DNA of 42,661 nucleotides, from assembly GCA_030653505.1 (NCBI GenBank), contig JAURZK010000129.1, forward strand, positions 1 through 42,661, read 5' to 3'. This stretch comes from Rubrivivax sp. GTDB lineage: Bacteria > Pseudomonadota > Gammaproteobacteria > Burkholderiales > Burkholderiaceae_C. The notes under the pieces were generated by a model. It saw only the letters and a program-made list of their open reading frames with translations, did not search any database and was not told the origin of the DNA. The first letter of the stretch is position 1; the number at the start of each line of letters is the position of its first letter. Below are positions 41,888 to 42,661 of this stretch, in pieces. The translations under genes were made by a program, and so were the position numbers.

Positions 41888-42661
41888 TCAAGCCGCAGGC
41901 GCCTCGGCGACGGCATGGTTCGCCATCAGCTCCAGCGCCTTCACCAGCGCCGAGTGGTCCAGTTGATCCCAGCCCTGCGCGGCGCAGGCCTGCATCAGTT
42001 GCGCGGCGCCTGCGGTCTGCGGCAGCGCCACGCCCAGGCTCTTTGCGCCCTGCAGCGCCAGGTTCAGGTCCTTCTGGTGCAGCCCGATGCGGAAGCCCGG
42101 GTTGAAGGTGCGCTTGATCATGCGTTCGCCGTGCACCTCCAGGATGCGGCTGCTGGCGAAGCCGCCCATCAGTGCCTGCCGCACCTTGGCCGGGTCGGCG
42201 CCGGCCTTGCTGGCGAAGACCAGGGCCTCGCTGACGGCCGCGATGTTCAGCGCCACGATGATCTGGTTGGCCACCTTGGTGGTCTGGCCGTCGCCGTTGC
42301 CGCCGACATGCGTGATGTTCTTGCCCATCAGCTGCAGCAGCGGCAGCACACGGGCGAAGCCTTCTTCGCTCGCGCCGACCATGATGGTCAGGCCGGCCGC
42401 CTTCGCGCCCACTTCGCCGCCCGAAACCGGCGCGTCGACATAGTCGCAGCCCAGCGCGTTGATCTTCGCGGCAAAGGCCTTGGTGGCGATGGGCGAGATG
42501 CTGCTCATGTCGACCACGGTCTTGCCCACGCGGCCGTCAGGCCGGCCTTCTGAGACTTTCAGGCCCGTCGCGACACCCTGGTCACCAAAGAGCACGGTCT
42601 CGACGTCGGGTGTGTCGGGCACCATGAGGAAGATGACGTCGGCGGCCTTGGCGACTTCGCC
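41888..42661 (-). CDS. garR: 2-hydroxy-3-oxopropionate (tartronate semialdehyde) reductase, partial
   Basis: The C-terminal 257 residues of a roughly 295-residue beta-hydroxyacid dehydrogenase; the start lies beyond the right edge, including the GxGxxG NAD site. Visible are VIFLMVPDTPDVETVLFG, VVDMSSISP, DYVDAPVSGGEVGAKAAGL (substrate site), GQTTKVANQIIVALNIAAVS with the catalytic Lys, and FRIGLHQKDLNLAL. In galactarate/glucarate breakdown it reduces tartronate semialdehyde to D-glycerate. It precedes garD by 30 bases on the same strand, a gar operon without the regulator in view. An aldolase garL is not in the window. Confidence 0.92.
   Translation of the reverse strand, partial: GEVAKAADVIFLMVPDTPDVETVLFGDQGVATGLKVSEGRPDGRVGKTVVDMSSISPIATKAFAAKINALGCDYVDAPVSGGEVGAKAAGLTIMVGASEEGFARVLPLLQLMGKNITHVGGNGDGQTTKVANQIIVALNIAAVSEALVFASKAGADPAKVRQALMGGFASSRILEVHGERMIKRTFNPGFRIGLHQKDLNLALQGAKSLGVALPQTAGAAQLMQACAAQGWDQLDHSALVKALELMANHAVAEAPAA

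Noticed and set aside
1..42661. tRNA, rRNA, CRISPR arrays, insertion sequences, integrases or toxin-antitoxin genes
   Set aside because: Looked for typical T-loop sequences, spaced direct repeats, terminal inverted repeats and transposase-like proteins and found none; this is by eye and could miss degenerate copies.

Overview
This is a chromosomal stretch of a very GC-rich (about 70% by eye) bacterium. Gene content, codon use and protein style (TAXI-TRAP transporters, GarD/GarR, Hpd/PhhA, a TsuA-type sulfur importer, a NagB-II-like SIS protein) point to Betaproteobacteria, order Burkholderiales, probably the Rubrivivax/Leptothrix/Ideonella neighbourhood. I saw no rRNA, tRNA, CRISPR array, insertion sequence or integrase. 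Most of the window is dense housekeeping and accessory metabolism, with about 36 protein genes in short operons.

Layout. 1-487: start of ethanolamine ammonia-lyase eutB (minus, runs off the left edge). 639-2588: a tiny basic protein with an apparent frameshift, then an FAD-dependent oxidoreductase. 2600-5556 (minus): acyl-CoA dehydrogenase, 2OG-Fe(II) oxygenase-like protein and a lone N-acetylmuramidase. 5745-7285: two translationally coupled lipoproteins, the first with a PDZ domain. 7384-8406: SIS-domain sugar-phosphate protein. 8503-17370: an ion and stress block, in which a CvrA/NhaP2-type antiporter lies divergent from KefB-like antiporter, universal stress protein, Na/Pi cotransporter and P-type ATPase, with an FNR-like site between them. 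17535-20639: a probable zinc locus (Fur/Zur-type regulator, operator-like palindromes, small HHDD/Cys protein, ZnuD-like TonB receptor). 20669-21094: thioredoxin-fold protein without CxxC. 21471-23768: a sulfur operon (two-domain rhodanese, TsuA/YeeE importer, 59-aa membrane protein ending in GGHCSMAK). 23804-28882: a phosphate block (CYTH-CHAD protein, glycerophosphodiesterase, atypical pyruvate kinase-like protein) with two PHO-box-like sites. 28872-30950: frameshifted yegP, RutG-type pyrimidine permease and a 67-aa unknown protein. 31005-35098: membrane-anchored unknown protein, the phenylalanine/tyrosine catabolic operon hpd-VOC-phhA, and a divergent Lrp/AsnC regulator with a clear palindrome in the shared promoter region. 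35160-40252: class III aminotransferase and a TAXI-TRAP transporter with a strong terminator between binding protein and fused permease. 40265-42661 (minus): galactarate catabolism, garR (partial) followed by garD.

The most interesting parts are (a) the phosphate block, where 7-4-7 PHO-type repeats precede both the phosphodiesterase and a pyruvate kinase homologue with an extra N-terminal domain, an enlarged lid and altered potassium ligands; (b) the sulfur operon with its tiny conserved-looking Cys protein; and (c) the Zur-like locus. All site calls are by eye and all functions are inferred from sequence motifs and remembered family patterns; no database search was run.
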